Below, in pieces: positions 53,719 through 62,953 of a stretch of DNA of 64,000 nucleotides. Position 1 is the first letter of the stretch, and each line of letters begins with the position of its first letter. The notes beneath the pieces were generated by a model. It worked only from the letters and a program-made list of their open reading frames with translations, was not told the DNA's origin and made no database searches. The position numbers and the translations under genes are program-made. This stretch comes from an uncultured Lachnospiraceae bacterium (GTDB lineage Bacteria; Bacillota; Clostridia; Lachnospirales; Lachnospiraceae): contig CAJTOW010000002.1 of the NCBI GenBank assembly GCA_910577655.1, forward strand, positions 1 through 64,000. The letters run 5' to 3'.

Positions 53719-53796
53719 GTTTCTATCCTCCTAACCTGGATAAACCAGAACAGTATTACATAAAATGTTGTTGATTTCATCGATAGTGAGTGAGTT

Positions 53797-55638
53797 TTAT
53801 ACAACAATACGATCTTCCCAGATGGATCTGGTATCATTCCCGGCAAATTTGGTCAAATGATCAATATACATCTGTCTCATCTGTTCTGTATGCACCAGAA
53901 CCTTGTCTGAGAGGACGACACCAGGCATGGAGACATAATGGCTCATATTTTTTACAGCTCTTGTGTCGCCTGGGCCGAAATCTTCAGGGGTAAAGTATGG
54001 AGTGTAGACCAGAAGCCTTGTAAATTGTCTCAGGTTCCTGGCATAAAAGCGAGGCTCTACACTGATGGTAAGATTGTATTCATCATAAGGATTGTGGATA
54101 AAAATCACATCCGGCTGCCTGTTTTCAAAATCGTAATTACGGTAATCTGTGACAGGAACATAGTCGGGATATGGCTCTGACTCATGCCGCTCGCAGCGGA
54201 AAGTCCCGTCTATATTCCGGTAATAGCATGGTATCGGAACCACATATACATCACAGCAGGGATCTGCGGATGCCTGTTTCCATATAGTATCAAGACTGTT
54301 CCAGCCAGAAGCAGAAAAGGGGAAGAATACAACTTCTTTCCGTGACAGAATCTCTGTGTCAGTGAGAGTTTCTATCTGAGGGAGAAGCTGATTCGCATCT
54401 GAAATACTGCTGGTGGCAGCGGAGAACTGACCTTTGTTCAGGGATTCATGGGTCTGCCAGATCAGCTCACAATAGTCTTCCAGAAGACGTACTGTCTTCA
54501 GCCCCTCGCCTTTGCGCTGCTCCAGTAAGGTACCAATTTGAATTGCTGCAGTCTGGCAGGACTCCAACAGCATTCTTCCGGTATCAGAGTCACCGGAGTC
54601 TATGGCGGACATAATCTGCAGATGCATTTTTTCAGCTAAGGAGAAAAAGTCCCGGACTATCTCCTGGAGTCCATTTCCCTGATGGCGGGAACCAGGGGTC
54701 AAATCATCGGAAGAAGCATGGTATTGGAGAAGGGGGTAGTATTCTCCCAGAAGCTGCTTCATCTGGCCCTCAAACCTTTGATAGCAGGGATAATCATGAC
54801 CGCCGCCGTCCCGGTAGGGAGTCATATAGTGTTCCCCGAACTGGATGCGGAGTGCATCCTGGTAGAGAACGGGTACAGAAATCTCAGTTCCTTCGAAAGG
54901 AACTCTGGCGGAATCCTGATAGCAGGCTATAGGAAATCTCCAGGTGCGGTCCAGAATCCAGTCAGACATAGAGGCCACATCTGTCAAATGTTCATTCATA
55001 TATAGAGAAAACAGATTCTCGAGAATAATAAACATTTGCTCCTGAACCGGGATTTCCCGGTCAATGCTGACCTGGAGCAGGTTCTCTATTTCTGAAATCA
55101 GTATCTCTGATTCGGCAGTATGCTGATTGTCATTATTGATGGATACAGCAGCGTTTGCGACGACAACAGCAAGACTGCTGCGGATATCTTCATCTTCAGG
55201 ATTTGGAGCAATATGGTCCAGAACAAAAATATCTACTCCCGCAGGATATGGAAAGCCATGGAATTGCTCTAAATGCGCCTTATCAAGGCAGATTACATCC
55301 GTATTCCAGACTGTAGTAAACAGCCGATACTCAGGCTTCCGGTCCTGGGGAATAAAATATCGTTCAGGAAGCTCTTTTTGGGCAATTGAATTAAAGCGGA
55401 TATAATCGTCCCGGAGCATACAGATATCTAAATCATCGTCCCATGGAATATAACCGCCATGTCTGACAGCGCCCAGCAGAGAACCGCGGTCAGCAAACCA
55501 GTGGATCTGGTATTTCGCGCAGATTCTCTCGATCTCTTCCAGCACCTCAAGCTGGGCAGCCCAGGCCCGCTTCATCAGGGACGGGACAAAGAAGCCGTTG
55601 CGGACTTCATCTTCAAAAAAGGAATCAGGGAATTGCAT
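53797..55638 (-). CDS. LicD family protein B: LicD + helical + half-GT domain
   Basis: A 613-residue paralog of protein A with the same three parts. The LicD motif WFADRGSLLGAVRHGGYIPWDDDLDICML is near 47-75, with YRDGGGHDYPCYQRF closing the domain near 286. The helical part includes MLLESCQTAAIQIGTLLEQRKGEG. The half-GT end includes FFPFSASGWNSLDTIWKQA and stops at IWEDRIVV, the same place as A. It lies 78 bases upstream of A. Confidence 0.85.
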   Translation of the reverse strand: MQFPDSFFEDEVRNGFFVPSLMKRAWAAQLEVLEEIERICAKYQIHWFADRGSLLGAVRHGGYIPWDDDLDICMLRDDYIRFNSIAQKELPERYFIPQDRKPEYRLFTTVWNTDVICLDKAHLEQFHGFPYPAGVDIFVLDHIAPNPEDEDIRSSLAVVVANAAVSINNDNQHTAESEILISEIENLLQVSIDREIPVQEQMFIILENLFSLYMNEHLTDVASMSDWILDRTWRFPIACYQDSARVPFEGTEISVPVLYQDALRIQFGEHYMTPYRDGGGHDYPCYQRFEGQMKQLLGEYYPLLQYHASSDDLTPGSRHQGNGLQEIVRDFFSLAEKMHLQIMSAIDSGDSDTGRMLLESCQTAAIQIGTLLEQRKGEGLKTVRLLEDYCELIWQTHESLNKGQFSAATSSISDANQLLPQIETLTDTEILSRKEVVFFPFSASGWNSLDTIWKQASADPCCDVYVVPIPCYYRNIDGTFRCERHESEPYPDYVPVTDYRNYDFENRQPDVIFIHNPYDEYNLTISVEPRFYARNLRQFTRLLVYTPYFTPEDFGPGDTRAVKNMSHYVSMPGVVLSDKVLVHTEQMRQMYIDHLTKFAGNDTRSIWEDRIVV

Positions 55639-55699
55639 GTTGATATTCTCCTCATCAGGTTAAGTCTATAAAAGTTCAGATACTGTCTGAACGGTTTAC

Positions 55700-57586
55700 T
55701 TAAATTAAGTCTTCACAAGCTTCTTTTTGCAGAAAAGGAGTGACTTTGATTTTTTCATTCCAGACAGCTTCTGTATCACATCCGGCAAATGTTGTCAGAT
55801 ATTCAATATATGTCTGACGCATCTGCCCGGACTGGACAAGGATCTTGTCCGCATGGACAAGACCAGGCACAGATACATAGTACCGCATATTGTAACTTGA
55901 TTTTGCATCTCCCGGGTCAATCTCATCTAACAAAAAATAGGGTATATAGACCAGACAATCTGTATACTGCTTCAAATTACCAGAGTAGAAAAACGGAGGT
56001 ACACTGGTTGTCAGATTGCAGTCATCGTAAGGATTGTGGATAAAGATGGCGTCCGGCCTGCGGTTTTCAAAATCATAGCTGTCATAAGCCGTAATAGGAA
56101 CATAGTCGGGATAGTGATCTCCATCATATTGCATATTCTGGAGATTTCCATATATATCCTTATAAAAATAAGGAATGGGAATTACATATACTCTGCAGTC
56201 CGGGTCTGCGATGGCTGCCCTCCAGGCAGGTTCCAGACTGTTCCATGCAGAAGCTTTATAAGGAAGAAATACGATTTCCTTTTTTGCCTGAATCTGCTTT
56301 TGGGCAGTGGTTTCCATTTGAAAGCGTAATTTCTCCAGTGACCGGAAGGAATTATTCACATCATCAGTATTAACTATAGGCAGCTTTTCGTGAATCTGAT
56401 ACACCAGTTCACAATATTCCTCTAAAAGCGCTATTACAGCGGAACCTTCTTTTTCGGACTGTTCCAGCATAGATCCTATACGGATGGCGCCGTTCTGACT
56501 TGCCTCCAGGAGTTTTCTGGCAGAATCAGAATCACCAAGTGTCAGTACATTGACCAGACTGTCATGAATTCGATGTGCCAAAAGCAAAAATTTTTTCATT
56601 TGATTCCAGGGGCGTGTGAGCGTACCTTCAAATGCTGTTTTTCCCAGGTCGTTTTTGGAAAACTGGTAACTGGGCAGCAGACGGCTTCCGTTTCTGGTCA
56701 GGTCTGTCAGGAACTTTTCAAATTCCTGATAATGTGGGTAATTATGGGCTCCGCCCCAGTGGGCAGGAGTCATATAACCTTCCCCAAAATGGATTTTGAG
56801 GACATCATCATATAAGACTGGAACCGGAATTTCTGTGGTCTCGAATGGCAGCAGGAGAGAATCCTGATAGCATTCGGGAGGAAAACGGTACTGATTATTA
56901 TTAACCCAGTTGATCATATCCGTAATTTCGGAAGTATTGTCTGCATTGCAGGACATGAAAACAGTTTCCAGTAGATTTAACAGCTGGTCAGTTATAGAAA
57001 CTTGTCGATCCAGATGTATCTGAAACAGCTTCTCAACCTGGGAAATCAAAGCTTTGGATGCTTCTGTATCCTGATTTTCGGGCGTAATGGAGGAAGCGGC
57101 TGTCCAGGCTGCTAAAATCATATTTTTCTGTATTTCACGGTTTTCAAAGTCTGGGGGAAGATAGTCTAAGGGGAAGATATCAATCCCGGCAGCAAAAGGA
57201 AAACCATGAAGCTTTTTCAGATGTTCTTCATCCAGACAGATCCCATTCCCATACCAGACAATCGTAAATAAACGGAGACATCCCTCCCGGTCTCTGGGAA
57301 TGCGGTATCCCTTTGGCAATTCCTTTTCTGCGATGGCATTGAAGCGATTGTAATCTTCCCGGAGCATCCAGATATCAAGATCATCATCCCAGGGGATAAA
57401 GCCGCCATGCCGTACAGCGCCAAGCAGGGTGCCGCAGGCAGCGAACCAACGGATCTGGTGCCGGCTGCAAACCTCAGCTATATCAGAAAGAACTTCCATC
57501 TGGGCAGCCCAGGAGCGTTTCATAAGTGCTGGCACATAAAAACCATTTCGAACCTCGTCTTCAAAAAAGGAATCAGGGAATTGCAT
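55700..57586 (-). CDS. LicD family protein C: LicD + helical + half-GT domain
   Basis: A 628-residue paralog. The ATG at 57586 (GGAGG 9 bases upstream) gives the shared start MQFPDSFFEDEVRNGFYVP; a longer frame to 57646 would overlap the preceding gene. The LicD motif is altered to WFAACGTLLGAVRHGGFIPWDDDLDIWML (the AD-R of its siblings is replaced by A-C), the only member with this change. The helical and half-GT parts match A and B. It ends with a short extra tail (TPFLQKEACEDLI). Confidence 0.83.
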   Translation of the reverse strand: MQFPDSFFEDEVRNGFYVPALMKRSWAAQMEVLSDIAEVCSRHQIRWFAACGTLLGAVRHGGFIPWDDDLDIWMLREDYNRFNAIAEKELPKGYRIPRDREGCLRLFTIVWYGNGICLDEEHLKKLHGFPFAAGIDIFPLDYLPPDFENREIQKNMILAAWTAASSITPENQDTEASKALISQVEKLFQIHLDRQVSITDQLLNLLETVFMSCNADNTSEITDMINWVNNNQYRFPPECYQDSLLLPFETTEIPVPVLYDDVLKIHFGEGYMTPAHWGGAHNYPHYQEFEKFLTDLTRNGSRLLPSYQFSKNDLGKTAFEGTLTRPWNQMKKFLLLAHRIHDSLVNVLTLGDSDSARKLLEASQNGAIRIGSMLEQSEKEGSAVIALLEEYCELVYQIHEKLPIVNTDDVNNSFRSLEKLRFQMETTAQKQIQAKKEIVFLPYKASAWNSLEPAWRAAIADPDCRVYVIPIPYFYKDIYGNLQNMQYDGDHYPDYVPITAYDSYDFENRRPDAIFIHNPYDDCNLTTSVPPFFYSGNLKQYTDCLVYIPYFLLDEIDPGDAKSSYNMRYYVSVPGLVHADKILVQSGQMRQTYIEYLTTFAGCDTEAVWNEKIKVTPFLQKEACEDLI

Positions 57587-57642
57587 GGATCGCATCCTCC
57601 TTATGTAATCAATCAGTTGCTGGATTTCTCGTTGCGGCGCAT

Positions 57643-58626
57643 TCAAACGGAAGCAGTTATAGAATCCGCGGGTATATTCCTGCGCAGATCATCCGCAGAA
57701 AACCGGTATTGGAACGGTATTGGATTTTCTTCAAAGGCGTTGACCAACAACTCTTCCTGAGGCCTGAAATAGGGGTAATTATGCCCGCCGCCGGCCCGGA
57801 AGGGTATCTCGTAATCTCCAAACTGGATCCTGGCAGCAGTATCGTAAAGTACTGGTACGGGGATACGGATCCCTTCAAAAGGAAGCAGGGCGGCGTCCCG
57901 ATAGCAGGCATGGGGAAATTTCCATGAGCTTCCAAGAATCCAGTTGGGCATATAGGCTACTTCATCTGCTTCCTCAGCAGTATAAAGGGAAAGCACATTT
58001 TCCAGCAGAGGAAAGAGCTGCTCCTTGAGGGAACTGTTCCGGTCAAAGGTTACATTGAGGAGCTCCTCGATCATAGAAACCAGCTCTTGTTTTTCTTCCG
58101 TGTTCTGATTCTCGTCGGTGATGCTCATGGCAGCATTGTGAACCAGCTGGGCAAGGCCTACACGAAGCTCTTCATCCTCGGAATCAGGTGCAATGTAATC
58201 CAGAACAAAGATATCAATACCCACAGCATAGGGAAAGCCGTGGTATTTTTCAAGGTGCTCCTTTTCCAGACAGACACCCTGGGCGTTCCAGATGGTGGTA
58301 TGCAGGCGGTCAGGCGCCCGCTTAATAGAGGCTGGTGGAATATAATAGTTCTGGGGCAGGGCATTTTTGGCGATCAGATTAAAACGGGTATAGTCGTCCC
58401 GGAGCATACAGATATCCAGATCATCATCCCATGGAATATAGCCGCCATGCCGTACAGCACCAAGCAGAGTGCCTCTGTCAGCAAACCATAGGATATTGTG
58501 CTCGGCGCAGATTCTGGATATGTCAGCAAGTGCCTCCAGCTGGGCAGCCCAGGCCCGCTTCATCAGGGAGGGGACATAGAATCCGTTACGTACTTCGTCT
58601 TCAAAAAAAGAATCCGGGAATTGCAT
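57643..58626 (-). CDS. LicD family protein D: LicD domain only
   Basis: A 327-residue protein with a complete LicD domain (WFADRGTLLGAVRHGGYIPWDDDLDICML, then PFRAGGGHNYPYFRPQEELL) that stops a few residues after the domain boundary (RRNIPADSITASV). It has neither the helical nor the half-GT part. The ATG at 58626 (GAGGCAGCAG upstream) matches the family start. It may be a true single-domain form or a copy cut short by recombination. Confidence 0.82.
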   Translation of the reverse strand: MQFPDSFFEDEVRNGFYVPSLMKRAWAAQLEALADISRICAEHNILWFADRGTLLGAVRHGGYIPWDDDLDICMLRDDYTRFNLIAKNALPQNYYIPPASIKRAPDRLHTTIWNAQGVCLEKEHLEKYHGFPYAVGIDIFVLDYIAPDSEDEELRVGLAQLVHNAAMSITDENQNTEEKQELVSMIEELLNVTFDRNSSLKEQLFPLLENVLSLYTAEEADEVAYMPNWILGSSWKFPHACYRDAALLPFEGIRIPVPVLYDTAARIQFGDYEIPFRAGGGHNYPYFRPQEELLVNAFEENPIPFQYRFSADDLRRNIPADSITASV

Positions 58627-58679
58627 CTGCTGCCTCCTCTTTGTATGCTTTATTTCGTAATATTGTCTGGGGCATACTA

Positions 58680-60047
58680 TCATTTATTATAACAAAACCC
58701 AAAAGAAAACTCAATCTTTTCCAGGAGTGAATCCAGCAGCTCCACATCCTTGCCTCCATCAGAAGCATCCTCCAGTTTTTCATGAATCTGGTATGTCACA
58801 TCACAATATTCTTCCAGAAGCTTTACAGTAGAAATACCCTCTCCACAGGCTTGCTCCAGCGCAGTTCCAATATAGATAGCGTTTTCCTGACATATTTGAA
58901 GCAGAGTCCTGACTGTGTCCAGTTCACTGGCCTGGATTGCTTTCAGGATATCCTTATGGGCATCTGCGGTCAGACGAAGGAAACGACGGGTTTCCTGTTG
59001 GAGCCGGACATTACCAGAAGCCTTCCAGGGCAGCTTCACCTGGCTGGCCTGTTGTCCCTGGGATTGGGGCAGCCGCGTGTCCTGCTCATTTCTGGAGTGT
59101 GGCCGTACCAGGTCCTCAGGGGAAAACTGATACTCAAAAGGAAGATGCTCACCTTCCAGAGCCTCCGCCATTTGCTCCATCTGGGGCTGATGGCAGGGAT
59201 AGTCATGGCCGCCGCCGGCCCGGTAGGGGGTCATGTAATGTTCACCGAACTGGAGCTTCAGTGTTTCCTGGTACAATACAGGAACTGCAATCTCCCCGTA
59301 CTCAAAGGGAAGCAGCACAGAGCTCCGGTAGCAGTCCAGGGGGAATTTCCACACATTGTCGAAAATCCAGTTGGGCATATAGGCAACTTCTTTTGCCTGG
59401 GAAGCCGGGAATTTCCCGAACAAATCTTCCAATAGGGTAAAAAGCTGTGTGTTCAGAGAAATACTCCGGTTCAGCCTTATATGCAGAAGCTTTTCCACCT
59501 GGGAAACCAGTTCTTCTGTTTCATGGGTGTTCTGATTCTCATCGTTCACCAGTGTAACAGCCTTGTAGACAATCACAGCCAGTTTTTTGCGGAGATTTTC
59601 TGCTTCAGGGTCACAGGATACATAGTCCAGTGCAAAGATATCGATTCCGGCCACAAAGGGAAAACCGTGGTATTTTTCCAGGAAATCTTTTTTTATGCAG
59701 ATACTTTTCCCGTTGCACACACGGGTAAGCAGGCGGTATCCCATAACAGTGCTTTCCGGAATGTAGAAGCCTTTTGGCAGTTCCCTGCGGATGACAGCGT
59801 TAAAGCGGATATAATCATCCCGGAGCATACAGATATCCAGATCATCATCCCAGGGGATAAAACCTTTATGACGTACTGCGCCTAAGAGAGTGCCCCGGTC
59901 TGCGAACCACCGGATATGATGCTTTTTGCATATCCGGGCCACCTCCTCCAGCACTTCAATCTGGGCCGCCCAGGAACGTTTCATCAGGGCCGGTACATAG
60001 AAACCGTCCCTTACCTCATCTTCAAAAAAGGAATCCGGAAATAGCAT
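58680..60047 (-). CDS. LicD family protein E: LicD + helical domain
   Basis: A 455-residue protein starting MLFPDSFFEDEVRDGFYVPALM. The LicD motif is WFADRGTLLGAVRHKGFIPWDDDLDICML. A Gln-rich spacer (near 315-340) leads to the helical part (LTADAHKDILKAIQASELDTV). It ends (LLEKIEFSFGFCYNK) exactly where the siblings enter the half-GT domain, so that domain is missing. AGAAGGAGGAAC precedes the ATG. Confidence 0.82.
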   Translation of the reverse strand: MLFPDSFFEDEVRDGFYVPALMKRSWAAQIEVLEEVARICKKHHIRWFADRGTLLGAVRHKGFIPWDDDLDICMLRDDYIRFNAVIRRELPKGFYIPESTVMGYRLLTRVCNGKSICIKKDFLEKYHGFPFVAGIDIFALDYVSCDPEAENLRKKLAVIVYKAVTLVNDENQNTHETEELVSQVEKLLHIRLNRSISLNTQLFTLLEDLFGKFPASQAKEVAYMPNWIFDNVWKFPLDCYRSSVLLPFEYGEIAVPVLYQETLKLQFGEHYMTPYRAGGGHDYPCHQPQMEQMAEALEGEHLPFEYQFSPEDLVRPHSRNEQDTRLPQSQGQQASQVKLPWKASGNVRLQQETRRFLRLTADAHKDILKAIQASELDTVRTLLQICQENAIYIGTALEQACGEGISTVKLLEEYCDVTYQIHEKLEDASDGGKDVELLDSLLEKIEFSFGFCYNK

Positions 60048-60089
60048 ATGTTCCTCCTTCTATTTGACTATCTGTATTGAAAATCTGTT

Positions 60090-60662
60090 TCAGCGGAACG
60101 GAGATACCACAATTTTTTCTGTCCACACATCCTTTGTGTCCTCTCCGGCAAACGTAGTCAGGTAATCAATATACGCCATCCGCATCTTCTCAGACTGTAC
60201 AAGCACTTTATCAGCGCGGATCACACCTGGTGCAGATACATAATATCGCATATTGTAAACCGCCCGTGTGTCATCTGGTTCAATCTCATCCGTAATAAAA
60301 TAAGGAATGTACACCAGCTTTTCTGTATACTGCTGCAGATTTTTGGAGTAGAAAAATGGGTGTACGCTGGTGGTAAGATTGCAGTCATCGTAGGGATTGT
60401 GGATCAGTATCACATCCGGATGGCGGTTTGGAAAATCATAGCTGTTGTAATCTGTTATGGTGACAGAATCAGGAAATAAATTCCCTTCATACTGCATATC
60501 CCGGAGACTTCCGTCCAGATTCCGGTAATAATAGGGAACCGGGATCACATATACATCCCATTCCGGGTCTGCGCAGGCGGCTCTCCAGGCGGGCTCCAGA
60601 CTGTTCCATGCAGAAGCCTTGTAGGGAAGAAATACTACTTCCTTCCGGTTATTTTCTGACAT
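60090..60662 (-). CDS. Stand-alone half-GT domain protein F
   Basis: A 190-residue protein equal to only the third part of A-C: KEVVFLPYKASAWNSLEPAWRAA, YVIPVPYYYRNLDG, HPDVILIHNPYDDCNLTTSVHPFFY, LVYIPYFITDEIEPDD. The ATG at 60662 has a perfect AAGGAGG site; the frame is open to 60695. It shows that the half-GT part can exist as its own gene. With protein G just upstream it forms a split LicD/half-GT pair. Confidence 0.8.
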   Translation of the reverse strand: MSENNRKEVVFLPYKASAWNSLEPAWRAACADPEWDVYVIPVPYYYRNLDGSLRDMQYEGNLFPDSVTITDYNSYDFPNRHPDVILIHNPYDDCNLTTSVHPFFYSKNLQQYTEKLVYIPYFITDEIEPDDTRAVYNMRYYVSAPGVIRADKVLVQSEKMRMAYIDYLTTFAGEDTKDVWTEKIVVSPFR

Positions 60663-60699
60663 TATTTCCTCCTTGCCGTCCAGATCATTGGACATTGTG

Positions 60700-61722
60700 T
60701 TATTGATTAACGTGAAGACAGGGTTCAGGACAGGGACAAATAGCCTGAGTATGTATCATGGTATTTTGACGTTTCCGCTTCCAGTCCCCATCCTCTATCC
60801 AGTATCTGGCCAGAAAGTTAAATTCTCCTTTTGACACCTGGGCCAGATGGTTCTCAAGGGCCTGATAGGCGGGATATTCGTGTCCGCCACCTGCCCGGTA
60901 GGGGGTCATATAGTGTTCTCCGAACTGGATCCGCAATGCTTCCTGATACTGTACAGGAACAGCGACATCCATTTGTTCAAATGGGATCAGGACAGAAGAA
61001 CGATAGGCCTCCAGAGGAAAGCTCCAGGTTCTGTCGCGGACCCAGTTAGGCATGAAAGCTACCTCTGTCCCTCCGGAGTTGGTATACATGGAAAATATGT
61101 TTTCCAGAAGTATATAGAGCTGTTCCTTTATGGATGAGTTATGGTCAAAGGTTATATGGAACAGGTTCTCGAATTCTGAGAGCATAGCCAGGGTCTGTTC
61201 TGTATTCTGGTTCTCTGGGGTGACCTCTTTCGCGGCGACCCAGACGGTCAGCGCGAGCCGGATCCGCAGATTCTCATCCTCCGGACGTGGTGCTACATAA
61301 TCCAGTACAAAGATATCAATTCCTGTCCGGAAAGGGAAATTATGAAATTTGTACAAATGGTTTTCTTCCAGACAGAAGGGTTCTCCATACAAGATACTGG
61401 TCAACAGCCTCTGGTTATCATTTCTGTTTTTGGGAATAAAATATCCTTTTGGGAGTTCCTGCTCTGCCACTTCCATAAACCGGTTAAAATCATCCCGGAG
61501 CATACAGATATCCAGATCATCATCCCAGGGAATATACCCGCCATGACGCACAGCTCCCAGCAGTGTCCCGCGGTCAGCGAACCAGTGGATCTGATACTTC
61601 TCGCAGATCCTGGCCACATCGGCCAGTACTTCCATCTGGGCCGCCCAGGAACGCTTCATCAAAGCAGGAACATAGAAACCGTCTCTCACTTCATCTTCAA
61701 AAAAGGAATCGGGAAATTGCAT
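60700..61722 (-). CDS. LicD family protein G: LicD domain only
   Basis: A 340-residue protein beginning MQFPDSFFEDEVRDGFYVPALMKRSWAAQ-like, with WFADRGTLLGAVRHGGYIPWDDDLDICML near 47. After the domain (YRAGGGHEYPAYQAL) it has about 45 unrelated residues ending CPCPEPCLHVNQ. First gene of the minus-strand array. ATG 61722 has GGGGG upstream; a second ATG at 61746 would add eight residues. Protein F starts 38 bases after its stop. Confidence 0.82.
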   Translation of the reverse strand: MQFPDSFFEDEVRDGFYVPALMKRSWAAQMEVLADVARICEKYQIHWFADRGTLLGAVRHGGYIPWDDDLDICMLRDDFNRFMEVAEQELPKGYFIPKNRNDNQRLLTSILYGEPFCLEENHLYKFHNFPFRTGIDIFVLDYVAPRPEDENLRIRLALTVWVAAKEVTPENQNTEQTLAMLSEFENLFHITFDHNSSIKEQLYILLENIFSMYTNSGGTEVAFMPNWVRDRTWSFPLEAYRSSVLIPFEQMDVAVPVQYQEALRIQFGEHYMTPYRAGGGHEYPAYQALENHLAQVSKGEFNFLARYWIEDGDWKRKRQNTMIHTQAICPCPEPCLHVNQ

Positions 61723-61869
61723 ATGGGGTACCCCCTTGATCGTCATTAAAAGGCAAAACCTACGTTTTCTACAAAGTATATCGTCAAAAAAAAAAATAAA
61801 TTAACTTTGGATGTAAAGTCAAGCAGACCATTAGCCGGAATTGTCAGAAGGAGATATCTGTTATTTAAT

Positions 61870-61898
61870 TTTAGAATCCATGCTAAACTTATTATAAT
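61870..61898 (+). promoter_or_regulatory. Possible sigma-A promoter for the partial glycosyltransferase gene
   Basis: TTTAGA (61870-61875), 17 bases, TATAAT (61893-61898). The -10 is perfect and the -35 is 4 of 6. It lies in the 208-base divergent gap, which also holds an 11-base A run (61786-61796) and a minus-strand TATACT (61780-61775) that could serve the LicD array. Confidence 0.5.
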
Positions 61899-61930
61899 AC
61901 CTGAAAGAGGCTCAAACATCAGGCAGGATA

Positions 61931-62863
61931 TTGCAGAGAAAGGAGCATATTACAGAGGAAATGTGGGATATCTTCAATTTAAGGATCAGGCCCAACGTGG
62001 TTCATTTTGTGCAGTCTCATTATGCTAAGGACTTCCTCAAACGGAATATGGGGATAACGGATACCTTGTTTCAGAAGGATTATATCAATGATGAGATCGC
62101 TGAATTTGCCGCCTCACACCGGGATACTTATAAGCGTAAAAATATATGCTTGTACAATCCAAAGAAAGGATATGAAAAGCTGGAGCCAGTGATCAGGGCA
62201 TGCAGGAAGGATATCCAGTGGGTACCTTTAGCGGGTTATAAGCCCCTGGAGATGGCGCAGCTAATGTGTCAGGCAAAGCTGTATGTGGATTTTGGCCGGC
62301 ATCCGGGTAAGGATCGTATTCCAAGAGAGGCCGCGGTATGTGGCTGCTGTATCCTGACCAATCAGGAAGGGAGTGCGGCCTATCCCCAAGATGTGGGGAT
62401 TAATGAGAAATATAAAATCAAAACCACCGAAGATGTAGAAACCGTTTTAGAAACGGTATATGATCTGGTAGATCATTATGATGAGCGGAGTGGGGAATAC
62501 TCTGACTATAGGGTGACTGTTGAGAATGAAAAACAAGAGTTCATGCAGGAAGTGCATTCTGCGGTTGAAATCCTAAAAGAACGTGTCCGGAAGTATGAGG
62601 ACATGAAGATACATGCAGATGATCTTGAAGAGCATGAGAGAATTCTGGCTTCCTTTGAATCTGTAGCAGATCAGATGAAACAATTGATTCTGGAAGCAAA
62701 ATCAGCCTGCCAGCAGGGGCGCGTCGGTGTTATTGACAAATTGCTGACCACGGATTATATGCTGCAGATTCTGAGAGAGTCTTTATATATGGAACTGGAT
62801 TCTCTGGCAGATCTGGAGTCATTTGATTTGGTACGGGAAACAAGAGCTGATGGAAGCGAGTGA
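61931..62863 (+). CDS. Partial glycosyltransferase (C-terminal half)
   Basis: About 310 residues. It begins in the middle of a GT-B fold (VVHFVQSHYAKDFLKRNMGI), lacking the acceptor-binding half. The donor-binding half is present: NICLYNPKKGYEKLEPVIR, VPLAGYKPLEMAQLM and YVDFGRHPGKDRIPREAAVCGCCILTN. A helical C-terminal part (about 215-310) follows. The start is unsure: TTG at 61931 or ATG at 61961; neither has a strong ribosome site. It may be a decayed gene or the donor half of a split enzyme. It is divergent from the LicD array. Confidence 0.7.
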   Translation: MQRKEHITEEMWDIFNLRIRPNVVHFVQSHYAKDFLKRNMGITDTLFQKDYINDEIAEFAASHRDTYKRKNICLYNPKKGYEKLEPVIRACRKDIQWVPLAGYKPLEMAQLMCQAKLYVDFGRHPGKDRIPREAAVCGCCILTNQEGSAAYPQDVGINEKYKIKTTEDVETVLETVYDLVDHYDERSGEYSDYRVTVENEKQEFMQEVHSAVEILKERVRKYEDMKIHADDLEEHERILASFESVADQMKQLILEAKSACQQGRVGVIDKLLTTDYMLQILRESLYMELDSLADLESFDLVRETRADGSE

Positions 62864-62871
62864 AAAAGATC

Positions 62872-62922
62872 AATATCCTGCTGTAGGTTCCGGATGAGTT
62901 TGTTGACTTACAGCAGGATATT
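62872..62922. terminator. Bidirectional terminator between the glycosyltransferase and C39 genes
   Basis: AATATCCTGCTGTA (62872-62885) pairs with TACAGCAGGATATT (62909-62922), 14 perfect pairs, followed by TT. The genes on either side converge here, so one stem can serve both. Confidence 0.75.
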
Positions 62923-62953
62923 TTAAATGCAGGATTGGTATGACAGAGGGTGT

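Noticed and set aside
61807..62028. 73-residue open frame upstream of the glycosyltransferase, as a missing N-terminal half
   Set aside because: The translation does not resemble a GT-B N-terminal half and overlaps the promoter motif and the glycosyltransferase frame.
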